Below, one piece after another: positions 1 through 7,923 of a stretch of 64,000 bases of DNA. The stretch comes from Pseudomonadota bacterium (lineage in GTDB: Bacteria; Pseudomonadota; Gammaproteobacteria; Steroidobacterales; Steroidobacteraceae). The notes beneath the pieces were generated by a model that was given only the letters and a program-made list of their open reading frames with translations, had not been told where the DNA came from and made no database searches. Within the stretch, counting starts at the first letter, position 1. Each line of letters starts with the position of its first letter. The DNA lies in the NCBI GenBank assembly GCA_023423065.1, contig JAFAGC010000054.1, positions 1 through 64,000 on the forward strand, in the 5' to 3' direction. Position numbers and translations under genes: made by a program.

Positions 1-54
1 GGGGCCCCGCCGGTTTGGCCGCCGCCCCACGTTGCGCGTTACCTTATCGGTCGA

Positions 55-1434
55 ATGTCGCCGGCCAATCTCAGGAACGAACTGCGCGCCATCGTCGGCG
101 AGAACGGCATTCTCGAAGGCGCGGCCGTGCGCGAGCGCGCGGGCAATCTCTGGCATGGCCGCGTCGAAGCCGAACTACTCGTCCGGCCGCGCGATACATC
201 CCAGGTCTCGTCCATCCTGCGTTTGTGTCACGAGCGCGGCCAGCCGGTGGTCACGCATGGCGGCCTTACGGGCCTCGTCAACGGCGCCGATGCCGGCGCA
301 GGCGAAGTCATTCTGTCGCTCGAATCGATGAACGCCATCGAGCGGGTGGACGTCGCCGGTCGCTCGCTGCGCGCCCAGGCGGGGGCGAAGCTCGGGCAGG
401 TGCAGCGCGCGGCGGACGAGCAGGGACTGGTGTTTCCGCTCGATCTCGGCGCCCGCGACAGCGCGACCATCGGCGGAAACATCTCGACCAACGCCGGCGG
501 ACTGCGGGTGTTCCGTTACGGAATGATGCGCAGTCTCGTGCTCGGCATCGAGGCGGTGTTGGCCGATGGGACGGTGCTCACGTCGCTCAACCGCATGCTC
601 AAGAACAACGCGGGCTACGACCTCAAGCAGCTGTTCATTGGCAGCGAGGGCACGTTGGGCGTCGTCACGCGCGCGGAGCTGCGCCTGGTGTCCAGAACGC
701 GCAGCCAGGAAACCGTGCTTGCGGCGACTTCGACGTTCGAAGGACTGGTGGAGCTGCTGAACCGGCTCGACTCCGGACTTGGCGGACAGCTCGCGGCCTT
801 CGAAGCCCTGTGGGGCAACTACTACGACTTCAACACGGCGCCGCCGGCGCATAATCAGGCGCCACTCGCGCGCGGCGCCCCGTTCTACGCGATCGCGGAG
901 ACACTCGGCGGGGACGCGGTCGCGGACCGCGCGCGACTCGAAGCGGTGCTCGGCGAAGCGCTCGAGGATGGCGTCATCACCGACGTGACCATCGCGAATT
1001 CCGAATCGGAGCGTCGCGCGATCTGGAACATCCGCGAAGACGTGTGGCAGGTAAAGGACATTGCCCCGCTGCTTACATTCGACGTGAGCCTGCCGATCGA
1101 GAACATGAAGGACTACTCGCGCGAGGTCTGCGAGGCGGTTCGCGCGCACGTCGGCGAGGAGCGCGCGTTCGTGTTCGGACACATGGCCGACGGCAACCTG
1201 CACATCGTGATCGCCGCCGGCGACGACGCCGCGACGCGCGCGAAGATGGAGGACATCGTCTACCGGCCGCTCGCGGCGATCGGCGGCTCCGTGTCCGCCG
1301 AACACGGTATCGGGCTGGAGAAGCGCGCCTATCTGCCGCTGTCGCGGACCGCTGCTGAAATATCGACGATGCGTCTGCTCAAGCAGGCGCTGGATCCGAA
1401 GGGAATACTCAATCCGGGCAAGGTGTTCGCATGA
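55..1434 (+). CDS. FAD-binding oxidase/dehydrogenase of the GlcD / D-2-hydroxyacid dehydrogenase type
   Basis: The 459-residue protein has the two-domain layout of VAO/GlcD flavoproteins: an N-terminal FAD-binding domain (about 40-175) with TIGGNISTNAGG at 138-149 and GSEGTLGVVT at 196-205, and a C-terminal substrate domain (about 215-457) with GHMADGNLH at 375-383 and SAEHGIGLEK at 414-423. The histidines in the last two motifs are metal/substrate ligands in D-lactate and D-2-hydroxyglutarate dehydrogenases. The family oxidises D-2-hydroxy acids to 2-oxo acids; the substrate here cannot be told from sequence. Its TGA overlaps the ATG of the next gene (ATGA), so the two are probably translationally coupled. 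The start is the first ATG that keeps the FAD domain whole. Family assignment is firm, specific substrate is not. Confidence 0.85.
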   Translation: MSPANLRNELRAIVGENGILEGAAVRERAGNLWHGRVEAELLVRPRDTSQVSSILRLCHERGQPVVTHGGLTGLVNGADAGAGEVILSLESMNAIERVDVAGRSLRAQAGAKLGQVQRAADEQGLVFPLDLGARDSATIGGNISTNAGGLRVFRYGMMRSLVLGIEAVLADGTVLTSLNRMLKNNAGYDLKQLFIGSEGTLGVVTRAELRLVSRTRSQETVLAATSTFEGLVELLNRLDSGLGGQLAAFEALWGNYYDFNTAPPAHNQAPLARGAPFYAIAETLGGDAVADRARLEAVLGEALEDGVITDVTIANSESERRAIWNIREDVWQVKDIAPLLTFDVSLPIENMKDYSREVCEAVRAHVGEERAFVFGHMADGNLHIVIAAGDDAATRAKMEDIVYRPLAAIGGSVSAEHGIGLEKRAYLPLSRTAAEISTMRLLKQALDPKGILNPGKVFA

Positions 1435-2360
1435 ATCAACCCTCGCATCTGCATCGGCCAAAGCGGGAAGTGACCGTCGCGGCGTTGCAATTCGCCTGCG
1501 GATGGGATGTGGGCGCGAACATCGCGACCGCCGAGCGACTCGTGCGCGAGGCGGCGAAGCAGGGCGCCCAGATCATCCTGATCCAGGAACTGTTCGAGAC
1601 GCCGTATTTCTGCATCGAGCAGGATTCCCGGCATCTGCGACTCGCGACCTCGGTGGACGAGAATCGCGCCATCGCGCATTTCACGAAGGTCGCGCGCGAG
1701 CTCGGCGTGGTGCTGCCGATCAGCTTCTTCGAGAAGGCCAACAACGCCTTCTTCAACTCGATCGCGATCCTCGACGCGGATGGCCGCAATCTCGGCGTGT
1801 ATCGCAAGGCGCACATTCCGAACGGCCCCGGGTACCAGGAGAAGAACTACTTCAGCCCCGGCGACACGGGGTTCAAGGTCTTCGACACGCGCTTCGCCCG
1901 GATCGGCGTGGCGATCTGCTGGGACCAGTGGTTTCCCGAGTGCGCGCGGGCCATGGCGCTGCAAGGAGCGGAGCTGCTGTTCTATCCGACCGCGATCGGC
2001 AGCGAGCCGCCGCCGGCATTGCCGGTGAATTCGCGCGATCACTGGCAGCGGACCCAGCAAGGTCATGCCGCGGCCAATCTCACGCCCTTGATCGCCTGCA
2101 ATCGCATCGGTACCGAGCGGGCGCTGCAGGATCCCGAAAACCTGTACATCCGGTTCTACGGGTCGAGTTTCATCGCGGACGCCACGGGCGCCAAGGTCGC
2201 CGAGGCCGGCGAAGACGAGGAGGCCGTCATCGTGGCAAAGTTCGATCTCGCCGCGATCGCGGAACTGCGCAACAACTGGTTCGTGTTCCGCGACCGGCGC
2301 CCGGACCTGTACGGTGCACTAACTACCTACGACGGAGGGACCCATGGTAAGTCGGGCTGA
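1431..2360 (+). CDS. aguB: N-carbamoylputrescine amidase (nitrilase superfamily)
   Basis: Hydrolyses N-carbamoylputrescine to putrescine, CO2 and ammonia, the last step of the agmatine deiminase route to putrescine. The 309-residue protein carries the nitrilase catalytic triad: E53 in IQELFETPYF, K126 in YRKAHIP and C163 in AICWDQWFPE. Length and the CWDQWFPE signature match AguB rather than beta-ureidopropionase. It starts inside the stop of the FAD oxidase (ATGA overlap), and its last 17 bases overlap the following EF-hand gene. No agmatine deiminase (aguA) lies next to it in this window, so the upstream enzyme must be elsewhere. A related nitrilase activity is possible, but the match to the AguB family is close. 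Confidence 0.92.
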   Translation: MNQPSHLHRPKREVTVAALQFACGWDVGANIATAERLVREAAKQGAQIILIQELFETPYFCIEQDSRHLRLATSVDENRAIAHFTKVARELGVVLPISFFEKANNAFFNSIAILDADGRNLGVYRKAHIPNGPGYQEKNYFSPGDTGFKVFDTRFARIGVAICWDQWFPECARAMALQGAELLFYPTAIGSEPPPALPVNSRDHWQRTQQGHAAANLTPLIACNRIGTERALQDPENLYIRFYGSSFIADATGAKVAEAGEDEEAVIVAKFDLAAIAELRNNWFVFRDRRPDLYGALTTYDGGTHGKSG

Positions 2361-2565
2361 GGAACTGGCTGAGATCGACGCGCTGTTCGCGCGCGCGGAC
2401 GCCGACGACGACGGGCAGATCAATTTCGACGAGTTCAAGAGTCTCGTGCGAACGCTCGACGAGGTCATCAGCGAAGAGGAATTGCGCATCGGTTTTGCCG
2501 AGACCGACGTCGGCGGCAACGGGCGCATCAACATCGACGAGTTCCGCGCGTGGTGGCTCAGCTGA
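2344..2565 (+). CDS. small EF-hand calcium-binding protein
   Basis: A 73-residue soluble protein made almost entirely of two EF-hands. Loop 1 (residues 19-30, DADDDGQINFDE) has the canonical acidic ligands at positions 1, 3, 5 and 12. Loop 2 (55-66, DVGGNGRINIDE) has Gly at position 3 but keeps Asp1, Asn5 and Glu12. No signal peptide is visible, so it should be cytoplasmic. The ATG lies inside the end of aguB, in another frame; GACGGAGGG a few bases upstream is a strong ribosome binding site, which supports the start. Role unknown: a calcium sensor or buffer, perhaps acting with the enzymes encoded upstream. That link is inferred only from overlap. Confidence 0.85.
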   Translation: MVSRAEELAEIDALFARADADDDGQINFDEFKSLVRTLDEVISEEELRIGFAETDVGGNGRINIDEFRAWWLS

Positions 2566-2583
2566 GCCACCGCGGCGGCGAAT

Positions 2584-2937
2584 TGGTGGAGCCGGCGAGA
2601 ATTGAACTCGCGTCCGCAAGCACTAGACGTGAGGATCTACGTACGTAGCTGCTTCTTTGATTTCTCGCCTTGCGCTACCCGAAGAGCAGGGAAAACGCCC
2701 GACCAGCTGCGGTGACTCTTAACGGTTCCGCCCGTAGCACACGGAACCGCGATCCTATGAGCGCGACCCTGGTTTCAGTGGCATAGGCACCAGCTGGTCC
2801 AGGGGTCAGCTGCGACTAGGCAGCCAGAGCGTAGTTGTCGTCGTTGGCAACTATGATTTGCATGAGGATTTACGAGGTTCATACACCCTCGGTACGCCTC
2901 TCACGGTTCGCAACCCACGTCGAAACCGGTCGGCCCC
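2584..2937 (-). ncRNA. ssrA: transfer-messenger RNA (tmRNA), one-piece
   Basis: On the minus strand the RNA begins GGGGCCGACCGGTTTCGACG, the usual tmRNA 5' end, and ends with a T-arm (GTTCAATTC) and acceptor strand finishing in an encoded CCA. About 354 nt, normal for a one-piece tmRNA. The tag reading frame (2848 down to 2816) reads ANDDNYALAA followed by TAG, the classic proteobacterial proteolysis tag, with GCC as resume codon. It rescues ribosomes stalled on stopless mRNAs by adding the tag and supplying a stop codon. The gene for its partner, smpB, lies 42 bases upstream on the same strand. Confidence 0.95.
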
Positions 2938-2979
2938 GTAAAAGCACCGCGAGCATACATGGAGCCGCGGACGGATGCT

Positions 2980-3453
2980 TCAACCTCGTCGGAGAATTCT
3001 GGCCTTGTCGCGCGCCCAGTCGCGTTCCTTCTCGTTGGCGCGTTTGTCATGTTGTTTCTTGCCCTTGGCAAGTCCGATTTCGAGCTTTGCACGGCCGTCT
3101 TTCCAGTGCAGATCCAGCGGCACCAGGGTGTAGCCCTTGCGCTCCACGAGGCCCACGAGACGCGAGAGCTCGGCCTTGCTCAGCAGCAGCTTGCGCGTGC
3201 GTTTCGGATCCGCGACGACGTGTGTCGAGGTCGTATTGAGCGGCGTGATGAGGCCTCCGAACAGGAACGCCTCGCCGTCCTTCAGGTACACGTAACCCTC
3301 GGCGATCTGCGCCTTTCCGGCGCGCATCGACTTCACTTCCCAGCCCTGGAGCACGAGCCCGGCCTCGAGGCGTTCCTCGATGAAATAGTCGTAGCGCGCC
3401 CTGCGGTTCTCCGCGATGAGGCGAGGCGTTTCCTTGCGGTCGGGTTTGTTCAT
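2980..3453 (-). CDS. smpB: SsrA-binding protein SmpB
   Basis: A 157-residue protein, usual length for SmpB, which binds the tRNA-like domain of tmRNA and carries it into the A site of stalled ribosomes. Family signatures are visible: ENRRARYDYFIEE near the N-terminus, GWEVKSMRAGKAQI, and the basic tail KKQHDKRANEKERDW that becomes helical in the decoding centre. It is transcribed toward ssrA, 42 bases away, so both trans-translation components are adjacent. It is divergent from ratA, with only 35 bases between the two start codons, which must hold both start regions. No oddities seen. Confidence 0.96.
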   Translation of the reverse strand: MNKPDRKETPRLIAENRRARYDYFIEERLEAGLVLQGWEVKSMRAGKAQIAEGYVYLKDGEAFLFGGLITPLNTTSTHVVADPKRTRKLLLSKAELSRLVGLVERKGYTLVPLDLHWKDGRAKLEIGLAKGKKQHDKRANEKERDWARDKARILRRG

Positions 3454-3488
3454 GGGTTCTCGTGCTCGCGATATTGTAGATTGGCCGA

Positions 3489-3923
3489 ATGCGGGAAGTC
3501 AGGCGCTCGGCGCTCATCGCGGAATCGCCGCGGCGGATGTACGGGCTGATCAACGACATCGAGCACTACCCGGAGTTCGTGCCGTGGTGCGCGGCCGCGC
3601 GCGTCGAGTCGCGCACGCCCACGGAAGTCGTCGCGACCCTGGACATCAGGCGCGGCCCGCTGCACGCCGAGTTCACGACGCGCAACCTCCTGGAACCCGA
3701 CAGGCGCATTCTCATGCAGCTCGTGCGCGGGCCATTCCGCGTGCTCGAAGGACTGTGGACCCTTACCCCGCTCGGCGAGCTCGGTTGCCGGGTCGAGCTC
3801 GAGATGCGCTTCGAATTCTCCAGCCGGGTCAGCGGTGCGTTGTTCGAGCCGCTGTTCGAGAACACCGCGGCATCGCTGGTCGATGCCTTCGTAAAGCGCG
3901 CCCGCGAGCGTTCGGGTAGCTAG
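3489..3923 (+). CDS. ratA: RatA-type START/polyketide cyclase-like protein
   Basis: A 144-residue single-domain protein of the START-like/coenzyme Q-binding Coq10 family. Recognisable motifs are INDIEHYPEFVPWC (about 22-35), RGPFRVLEGLW and the C-terminal helix FENTAASLVDAFVKRA. In E. coli RatA was described as a ribosome association toxin, and family members (Coq10) bind ubiquinone or lipids; which role applies here is not decided by sequence. It is followed 3 bases later by rnfH, the conserved ratA-ratB pair, and is divergent from smpB. The start is the ATG that fits the family N-terminus. Confidence 0.88.
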   Translation: MREVRRSALIAESPRRMYGLINDIEHYPEFVPWCAAARVESRTPTEVVATLDIRRGPLHAEFTTRNLLEPDRRILMQLVRGPFRVLEGLWTLTPLGELGCRVELEMRFEFSSRVSGALFEPLFENTAASLVDAFVKRARERSGS

Positions 3924-3926
3924 GCG

Positions 3927-4256
3927 ATGAAAACCTGCATCGTCGCGTTCGCGACACCATCGTGCCAGTGGCTGTGGACGGTGACACTCGAGGATGCCGC
4001 CACGGTGGAGGATGTCCTGGCCGCGGCGCGTTCTCAAGCAGGCGAAACCCCTGTGCCATGGGATGCCGACGTCGGCATCTTCGGCGAGTCCTGCGACCGC
4101 ACGGCGGTGCCGCGCGACGGCGACCGGATCGAGATCTACCGGCCTCTCAAGTGGGACCCGAAGGAGACCCGGCGGGCTCGGGCAACGGCGCGGCGGGCGG
4201 AACGGGATTCGGCGGTTCCGCGGCCTTATCCTCGATCTTCGAGCCGGAGGGACTAG
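3927..4256 (+). CDS. rnfH: RnfH family ubiquitin-fold protein (RatB)
   Basis: A 109-residue small protein of the RnfH/RatB family with a beta-grasp fold. Typical features are ATVEDVLAAA, VGIFGESCDR and the closing DRIEIYRPLKWDPKE (about 65-79). It follows ratA after 3 bases. The last 35 residues are Arg/Ser/Pro-rich and lie antisense to the 3' end of bamE, giving a 110-bp tail-to-tail overlap. The core domain ends near residue 80, so this tail is probably a low-constraint extension. Biochemical function of the family is not established. Confidence 0.85.
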   Translation: MKTCIVAFATPSCQWLWTVTLEDAATVEDVLAAARSQAGETPVPWDADVGIFGESCDRTAVPRDGDRIEIYRPLKWDPKETRRARATARRAERDSAVPRPYPRSSSRRD

Positions 4257-4686
4257 CCGATTCGGCGGGATCGTCCTTGCCGAACCACCGCTGCCAGATG
4301 CTCTTCCGTCCCCGCGTCGCCTCCTGCGCCTTCCTGAGCTGCGCCTCGATCTGCTCGAGATCGGTCTTGGTGGGTACGCCGACGTTCTCGTAGCGAGCGA
4401 CCTTTTCGTCCTCGAAGAAAACCGTGAGCCTGAGCTTCACCGGGTTCTTGAACTGTCGCGTCTTGTAGAAGTAGTAGTAGTCCCACCGCTCATCGTTGAA
4501 GGCGTCCGGCACCATCGGCGTGCCGAGCAGAAAACGCACCTGGCTGCGCGTCATGCCTTCCTTCAACTGCGATACGGAGTCGCCGACAAGGTAATTGCCC
4601 TGCGAAATGTTCATCCGGTAGACGCAGCCGCTGGCGAGCAAAATGCTTCCGGCCACGATAATCATTCGTAGTGCAAGGCGTTTCAT
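4147..4686 (-). CDS. bamE: outer membrane protein assembly factor BamE (SmpA) lipoprotein
   Basis: A 179-residue lipoprotein with signal peptide and lipobox LASGC (acylated Cys21). The BamE core follows: GNYLVGDSVSQLKEGMTRSQV and LLGTPMVPDAF, then DERWDYYYFY. BamE is a non-essential subunit of the BAM complex that inserts beta-barrel proteins in the outer membrane. The protein is longer than the roughly 110-residue E. coli form because of a charged then Pro-rich C-terminal extension (from about residue 110), part of which is antisense to rnfH. It is divergent from fur, as in many gammaproteobacteria. Confidence 0.93.
   Translation of the reverse strand: MKRLALRMIIVAGSILLASGCVYRMNISQGNYLVGDSVSQLKEGMTRSQVRFLLGTPMVPDAFNDERWDYYYFYKTRQFKNPVKLRLTVFFEDEKVARYENVGVPTKTDLEQIEAQLRKAQEATRGRKSIWQRWFGKDDPAESASPSGSKIEDKAAEPPNPVPPAAPLPEPAGSPSGPT
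4651..4669. promoter_or_regulatory. possible Fur-box half match upstream of fur
   Basis: GATAATCATT at 4657-4666 matches ten consecutive bases of the 19-bp Fur consensus; the other half (4651-4656) matches poorly. It lies 60-70 bp before the fur start codon, inside the 5' end of bamE, where an autoregulatory site would be expected. By-eye match only. Confidence 0.25.
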
Positions 4687-4727
4687 GGTGGCGCATCATA
4701 CCCGAACATTTTCAGGAGACCCCTCGC

Positions 4728-5177
4728 TTGGAAAGCAAAGACCTGCGCAAGGCCGGACTCAAGGTCACGGGCCCGCGGCTGAAAATCCTCGAAATCCTCG
4801 AGGGCAGCTCGACCCGTCACATGTCGGCCGAAGGCATCTACAAGCGACTGCTCGAATCGAACGAGGACATCGGCCTCGCGACCGTGTACCGGGTGCTCAC
4901 TCAATTCCAGGCCGCGGGCCTGGTGTCACGACACCACTTCGAAGACGGCATGGCCGTGTTCGAGCTCAACCAGGGCACCCACCACGATCACATCGTGTGT
5001 CTGGACTGCGGGCGGGTGGAAGAGTTCATCGACGAGTCGATCGAGGAACGCCAGGAGGAGATCGCGAAACGCCTCGGTTACGAGCTGCGCGATCACGCGA
5101 TGACGCTGTACGGGCATTGTCACAAACCGGGATGCCCTTCCTACAAAGGCCCCCAGAAGTCGGGCAAGCACAGCTGA
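4728..5177 (+). CDS. fur: ferric uptake regulator Fur
   Basis: Iron-responsive repressor of 149 residues when read from the TTG at 4728, matching the 148-residue E. coli protein. I chose this TTG because AGGAG (4714-4718) sits nine bases before it and the protein then starts MESKDLRKAGLKVTGPR, as in other Fur proteins; an upstream ATG at 4671 would overlap bamE and add an atypical leader. The winged-helix domain includes DIGLATVYRVLTQF. Metal-site motifs are HHDHIVCLDC (CxxC at 91/94) and the C-terminal GHCHKPGC. Divergent from bamE. Confidence 0.95.
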   Translation: MESKDLRKAGLKVTGPRLKILEILEGSSTRHMSAEGIYKRLLESNEDIGLATVYRVLTQFQAAGLVSRHHFEDGMAVFELNQGTHHDHIVCLDCGRVEEFIDESIEERQEEIAKRLGYELRDHAMTLYGHCHKPGCPSYKGPQKSGKHS

Positions 5178-5179
5178 TT

Positions 5180-5195
5180 CGGCGCTTTCGCGCCG
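5180..5195. terminator. hairpin between convergent fur and recN
   Basis: CGGCGC-TTTC-GCGCCG forms a perfect 6-bp stem with a 4-base loop in the 21-bp gap between the convergent stop codons. It has no T-tract, so it is at best a weak bidirectional terminator or mRNA 3'-end stabiliser. Confidence 0.4.
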
Positions 5196-5198
5196 CCG

Positions 5199-6905
5199 TC
5201 ACGCCTTCCGTTTTCCGGCGCGCGCCTTCTGTTCGGGCGTGCCCGCCATCTGCAACATCTCGCGCGCGTGCTCGCGGGCCTTGCCCGTGATTTCCTTGCC
5301 GCCCAGCATGCGCGCCACTTCCTCGACGCGTTCGTCCATCGTGAGTTCGGCAATGGTGGTGCGCGTGGTCTTTCCATCCGTCAGCTTGGAGACGCGCAAA
5401 TGATGGTGCCCTTGCGCGGCCACCTGCGGCAGGTGGGTCACGCACAACGTCTGGCCCGAGAATCCGAGAGCCTTGAGTTCGCGGCCGACGATCTCGGCGA
5501 CGGCGCCGCCGACACCCGAATCGACTTCGTCGAACACCATGCATCGTGAATCCTGCGCGGTGCAGGCGACCTGTACGGCGAGGGAAAGTCGGGACAACTC
5601 GCCGCCCGAGGCTACCTTTGCAAGCGGTCGCAGCGGCTGGCCCGGATTGGCAGTCACGCGGAATTCCACCGAATCGATTCCATGCGCGGCGGGTTCGCCA
5701 TTGGGTTGCGTGATGTCGATCAGGAACCTTCCGCCGGCCATGCCCAGCGTCTGCATCCGCGCGGTGATGTCCTTCGACAACGTGCGCGCGCTGGTCTGGC
5801 GCGCGGCCGAGAGCTGGGTCGCGAGCTTGCGGTAGATATCGAGCGCTTCGACCTGTTGCTTCTTGAGCGCGGAGAGATCGTTGTCGGCGCTCGTGAGCTC
5901 GGCGAGGTCTTTTTCGAGCTTCGCGGCGTGAGCGGTCAACTCGTTGACCGGCACGCGATGCTTGCGGCTGAGCTCCTCGATCGCGGCGAGTCGTCGCTCG
6001 ACTTCTTCCTGGCGCGCGGGATCGATGTCCAGCGTCTCGAGATAACGCGACAACTCGCGCGCGGCTTCACGGATCTGGATGGTCGCCTCGTCCACGAGCG
6101 GCACGACCTTCGCGAGACGTTGGTCCACGCCCGACAAGGTGCGGATGCCGGCGAGGGCGCGCGATGCCGTCGCATGTGCATTGCCCTGGTCCGAGTCGTA
6201 GAGCAGCGCCACCGCCGCCTGCGCCGCCTCGGCGAGACGTCCCCGATTGGAATGGCGGGTACGTTCCTCGGTGAGCGCGGCCACTTCGCCTTCCTTGAGA
6301 TCGAGCGCCTTGAGTTCGCCCACCTGGAACTTGAGTAGTTCGATGCGCGAATCGCGGTCGCGCGCCTTGCCTTCGAGCTCGGCCGCGCGATTCACGTAGT
6401 CGAGCCAGGTCTTGTAGGCGGCGCGCACCCCTTCGGCGAGCTCGGTGTTCTCGCCGAATTCGTCGAGCAACTCGCGCTGCGCGCTCGTCCGCGTCAGCGA
6501 CTGGAATTCGTGCTGGCCGTGGATGTCGACGATCAGCCCGCCCACGTCGCGCAGCAGCGAAAGCGGGACGGATACGCCGTTCAGGTAGCCGCGCGAGCGG
6601 CCGTCGTTGGCGATGACGCGGCGTACGGTCAGCTCGTCCCCGGCTTCGACGGATTGTTCGGCGAGGATTTCGCGCAGCGCGCTGGGGCTCTTGCGGATGT
6701 CGAAAGTCGCCGAGAGTTCGGCGCGGTCGCATCCCGCGCGCACGACCTCGGCGCCACCCTTGCCTCCGGCGAGCAGCGCGAGTGCGTCGACGATGATCGA
6801 CTTGCCGGCACCGGTCTCGCCCGTGAGCACGGTGAGGCCCGCGCGTACCTCGAGCTCGATCAGATCGATGATGGCGAAGTCACGAATCTGCAGGTGGGTC
6901 AGCAT
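5199..6905 (-). CDS. recN: DNA repair ATPase RecN
   Basis: SMC-like ATPase of double-strand break repair, 568 residues from the ATG at 6905 (MLTHLQIRDFAIID, the family N-terminus; an in-frame ATG 30 bases upstream adds an atypical leader). Walker A GETGAGKS is at 29-36, the ABC-type signature ASGGELSRLSLA and Walker B CMVFDEVDSGVGG lie near the C-terminus, and the long middle is coiled coil rich in Ala, Glu, Arg and Leu. The start lies 4 bases after the nadK stop, so nadK-recN form an operon, as in E. coli and relatives. No clear LexA box was found; recN is usually SOS-induced. Confidence 0.95.
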   Translation of the reverse strand: MLTHLQIRDFAIIDLIELEVRAGLTVLTGETGAGKSIIVDALALLAGGKGGAEVVRAGCDRAELSATFDIRKSPSALREILAEQSVEAGDELTVRRVIANDGRSRGYLNGVSVPLSLLRDVGGLIVDIHGQHEFQSLTRTSAQRELLDEFGENTELAEGVRAAYKTWLDYVNRAAELEGKARDRDSRIELLKFQVGELKALDLKEGEVAALTEERTRHSNRGRLAEAAQAAVALLYDSDQGNAHATASRALAGIRTLSGVDQRLAKVVPLVDEATIQIREAARELSRYLETLDIDPARQEEVERRLAAIEELSRKHRVPVNELTAHAAKLEKDLAELTSADNDLSALKKQQVEALDIYRKLATQLSAARQTSARTLSKDITARMQTLGMAGGRFLIDITQPNGEPAAHGIDSVEFRVTANPGQPLRPLAKVASGGELSRLSLAVQVACTAQDSRCMVFDEVDSGVGGAVAEIVGRELKALGFSGQTLCVTHLPQVAAQGHHHLRVSKLTDGKTTRTTIAELTMDERVEEVARMLGGKEITGKAREHAREMLQMAGTPEQKARAGKRKA

Positions 6906-6909
6906 GCAT

Positions 6910-7806
6910 TCACTCGGGATGGGAGTTGAAGCCACCGCGACCCCAATGGAGCTTGGAGCGCAACAGGCGGTAGTACTCGAACTGGTTCGGATGCAGCAGC
7001 GTGATCTTGCGCTGCGTGGGATGGATCTCGAGCCGGTCGCCGGGAAGTAGTTCGGCGAGCGGCACTCCGTCGCAGGTCACCTGCGCGCGGGTGTCCGGCC
7101 GGTCGATGAGTTTGACGGCGATGACCGAACGACCCGAGATGACGATCGGGCGATCGGACAACGTGTGAGGGCAGATCGGCGCGAGGACGAGGACGTCGAG
7201 ATGCGGAGCGACGATGGGACCGCCACACGACAGCGCATACGCCGTCGATCCCGTCGAGCTCGCGACGACGAGGCCGTCGCCGCCGTGAGAGTTCACGTAC
7301 GCGCCGTCGATCCAGGTTTCGAAGTCGAGCATGCGCGCGGTTTCCCATTTCTGCAGCACGACGTCGTTGAGCGCGAGCGACTGCGCGGTCACGCCCTTGG
7401 CGCCCACGATGCGAGCTTCGAGCAGGGCGCGCTCGTCGCGCTCGCAGCGGCCTTCGAGCGCCGCGTCGACCGAATCGAGTATGTCCTGCGGCAACACGTC
7501 CGTGAGGAATCCGAGTCGACCGCGGTTGATGCCGATCAGGGGAACGCCCTTGTGCGCCACCAGCCGGGCCGCGTAGAGGAGGGTGCCGTCGCCGCCGATC
7601 GCGATGACCAGGTCCGCGCGCTCGGCGATCTGGTCCTCGGGGACCCGTTCGACCAGGCCTTCGGGTGCATTCCAGGCATCGGAATCCGGCAAAAACGCCC
7701 GCACGCCGCGCTTCTTGAGATGCGGCAGCAGGATGAGCGCGGATTCGGCGACGCGAGAATCGCTGAATCGGCCTATGAGCGCGCAAGCTTGCGCCGGTAG
7801 TGCCAT
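6910..7806 (-). CDS. nadK: NAD kinase
   Basis: Phosphorylates NAD to NADP with ATP. With the ATG at 7806 the protein has 298 residues, close to the E. coli 292, and begins MALPAQACALIGRF. The GGDGT nucleotide-binding motif is at 71-75, INRGRLGFLTD follows, and SSTGSTAYALSCGGPI is the second conserved motif. AAGG just before 7806 supports this start, although two ATGs lie in frame upstream (7821, 7845). Its stop is 4 bases from the recN start. Divergent from hrcA across about 117 bp. Confidence 0.94.
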   Translation of the reverse strand: MALPAQACALIGRFSDSRVAESALILLPHLKKRGVRAFLPDSDAWNAPEGLVERVPEDQIAERADLVIAIGGDGTLLYAARLVAHKGVPLIGINRGRLGFLTDVLPQDILDSVDAALEGRCERDERALLEARIVGAKGVTAQSLALNDVVLQKWETARMLDFETWIDGAYVNSHGGDGLVVASSTGSTAYALSCGGPIVAPHLDVLVLAPICPHTLSDRPIVISGRSVIAVKLIDRPDTRAQVTCDGVPLAELLPGDRLEIHPTQRKITLLHPNQFEYYRLLRSKLHWGRGGFNSHPE

Positions 7807-7923
7807 GCTGCCTTGTAGCATGCGACATACAGTCGGCCAATGCACTGAATCTCATTGAAAACTGCCGATTGGCGCAGGCTGTCTTTTCTTGACTGGCCCG
7901 ATACCCCTCAGTAGCTTTTCGCC

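Noticed and set aside
4671..4727. ATG at 4671 as the fur start
   Set aside because: It overlaps the bamE start and adds 19 residues not found in Fur; the TTG at 4728 has a well-placed AGGAG.
7888..7909. CTTGACT...CCCCTC upstream of hrcA as a sigma32 promoter
   Set aside because: The spacer is only 9 bases, well short of the 13-17 expected, so it was not called.
7807..7923. CIRCE operator in the nadK-hrcA gap
   Set aside because: Neither half of TTAGCACTC-N9-GAGTGCTAA is present; a weak inverted repeat around CGGCCAAT/ATTGGCG is imperfect and distant.
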